Assembly (NCBI RefSeq): GCF_014360585.1
Contig: NZ_JACIXG010000025.1
Coordinates: forward strand, 1-61,200
Direction of reading: 5' to 3'
From: Nocardioides sp.
GTDB taxonomy: Bacteria; Actinomycetota; Actinomycetes; Propionibacteriales; Nocardioidaceae
DNA length: 61,200 nt
Shown: positions 60,339 to 61,200 of the stretch, one piece after another
How the letters are laid out: every line of letters starts with the position of its first letter
How positions within the stretch are numbered: position 1 is the first letter of the stretch
Translations under genes and position numbers: made by a program
The notes under the pieces: generated by a model
Databases searched by the model: none
What the model was told of the DNA's origin: nothing
Seen by the model: the letters and a program-made list of their open reading frames with translations, nothing else

Positions 60339-61037
60339 ATGAGCACGACGTTGTCACCCACCCCACGCACCCAGGTCAGTCGAGGCAAGAACCGCGCCGT
60401 CACCGACCGCGAGCGACTCCACACCTTCCTCGGTGAGGCACTCGTCGCCCACCTCGGCATCATCGTCGGGTCGGGCGGGGATGCCCACCCGGTCGTCCTG
60501 CCCACGGCGTACGGCTTCGATCTCGACGGCCCGGACGCCGGCGGCTCGCTCTACCTGCACGGCTCGGTGGCCGCCGGCTGGCTCGCGCGGGCGCTGGAGC
60601 GCGACGTGTGCGTCACGATCACCGAGCTCGACGGTCTGGTCGCGGCACGCAGCGGGTTCCACCACTCGATGAACTACCGCTCGGCTGTCGTCATCGGCCG
60701 CCCGCGTCTGGTCGAGGACTCCGGCGAACGCGAGCACGCCCTCGCGCTGGTCGTCGACCAGATGATCCCCGGTCGCTGGGCGACGCTGCGCCCCGCCACC
60801 CGCAAGGAGCTCGCCGCGACCGCCGTCATCGCCCTCCCGCTCGCCGAGGCGTCGATGAAGGCGCGCGCCGAGGGGCCGGTCGACGACCCCGCCGACATCG
60901 ACTCCGGCACCTGGGCGGGCGTGATCCCGATCCACCGAGTCGCCGCCGCCCCGGTCACGGCCGACGACGCGGAGGGCGCACCCCCGGAGGACGTCGTACG
61001 TCGCGCCGCCCAGCTGGGCGCTGAGGCGATCTCGTGA
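60339..61037 (+). CDS. Pyridoxamine 5'-phosphate oxidase-family (FMN-binding) protein
   Basis: A 232-residue split-barrel FMN-binding protein. Segments GEALVAHLGIIVGSGGDAHPVVLPTAYGFD and SLYLHGSVAAGWL with CVTITELDGLVAARSGFHHSMNYRSAVVIG fit the NimA/PNPOx-like family (PF12900 type). True PNPOx activity is not supported; flavin- or F420-linked reductases share the fold. AGGA 7 nt before the ATG. It is divergent from the MocR regulator and probably its target. Confidence 0.87.
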   Translation: MSTTLSPTPRTQVSRGKNRAVTDRERLHTFLGEALVAHLGIIVGSGGDAHPVVLPTAYGFDLDGPDAGGSLYLHGSVAAGWLARALERDVCVTITELDGLVAARSGFHHSMNYRSAVVIGRPRLVEDSGEREHALALVVDQMIPGRWATLRPATRKELAATAVIALPLAEASMKARAEGPVDDPADIDSGTWAGVIPIHRVAAAPVTADDAEGAPPEDVVRRAAQLGAEAIS

Positions 61038-61076
61038 GCCTGCCGAAAGCCAGCTCGCCCCAGCCCGGCCCCACCG

Positions 61077-61200
61077 GCCGAATCGGTAGTTGTGGCGCTG
61101 CGAGTCCGTAGATCCTGCGGGCCGAGAATGTAGTTGTGGGCGACGAAGATCTACTTTCGTCGCCCACAACTACCGATTCGGGCCGCCACAACTACCGATT
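61077..61200. repeat. Nested palindromic intergenic repeat, copy C
   Basis: Outer arm CCGAATCGGTAGTTGTGGCG (61078-61097) pairs with CGCCACAACTACCGATT (61184-61200, cut by the window edge). Inside is a 17-bp perfect hairpin (61131-61147 with 61156-61172). 61133-61200 equals 15-82. Confidence 0.8.

Overview
The window is 61.2 kb of GC-rich, densely coded chromosomal DNA. Gene content and style point to an actinobacterium of the Nocardioidaceae, most likely Nocardioides or a close relative: many GTG starts, 4-bp stop/start overlaps, a divisome/elongasome block of actinobacterial type, F420-dependent and DUF4233 proteins, a TIGR03960/TIGR03936 radical-SAM pair, and a multicopy-type DUF222 (13E12) HNH endonuclease. 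The species call is an inference from gene order and protein style; no 16S gene is present.

Layout. (1) 0-9.2 kb: tex (minus strand), then ndk and the mreB-mreC-mreD-mrdA-rodA elongasome cluster. (2) 9.3-12.6 kb: two tandem secreted subtilisin-like proteases that share an upstream sequence block. (3) 12.7-20.7 kb: a methyltransferase, the radical-SAM protein, small acetyltransferases and a RidA-like protein, a septum-formation-domain membrane protein, a phosphatase/nuclease-fold protein, the TIGR03936 partner and a winged-helix protein. (4) 21.1-24.7 kb: a large RNase E/G with histone-H1-like N-terminal repeats and a C-terminal repeat tail. (5) 24.8-31.2 kb: a truncated AbiEi/DUF559-type gene, then a minus-strand polyol uptake and oxidation operon (DeoR regulator, binding protein, two permeases, mannitol-dehydrogenase-family enzyme; no ATPase). 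(6) 31.5-37.9 kb: rplU-rpmA, an F420-type oxidoreductase, obgE, proB and small membrane and acetyltransferase genes. (7) 37.9-40.6 kb: an accessory island with a short-repeat array and a DUF222-HNH endonuclease lying between two inverted repeats of about 140 bp. (8) 40.6-49.8 kb: rpiB, a Nei-type glycosylase, a SpoIIE/PP2C phosphatase, tRNA-Gly and tRNA-Pro, tig, clpP1, clpP2 and clpX. (9) 49.9-61.0 kb: an acidic membrane-anchored protein, valS, a GNAT protein, an M48 peptidase, folC, a DUF4233 protein, a small CoiA-like zinc domain, and a divergent MocR regulator/FMN-binding protein pair.

The core gene groups work as expected: elongation of the rod wall (mre/mrd/rod), ribosome assembly (rplU, rpmA, obgE), protein quality control (tig, clpP1P2, clpX), and folate, proline and pentose metabolism. 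The most unusual items are the inverted-repeat-bounded DUF222-HNH unit, an interspersed nested palindrome (copies at both window edges and one diverged copy with a compensatory base-pair change), the duplicated protease promoter block, and a recurrent TAnnnT-N6/7-RTG arrangement that predicts leaderless mRNAs for about ten genes.
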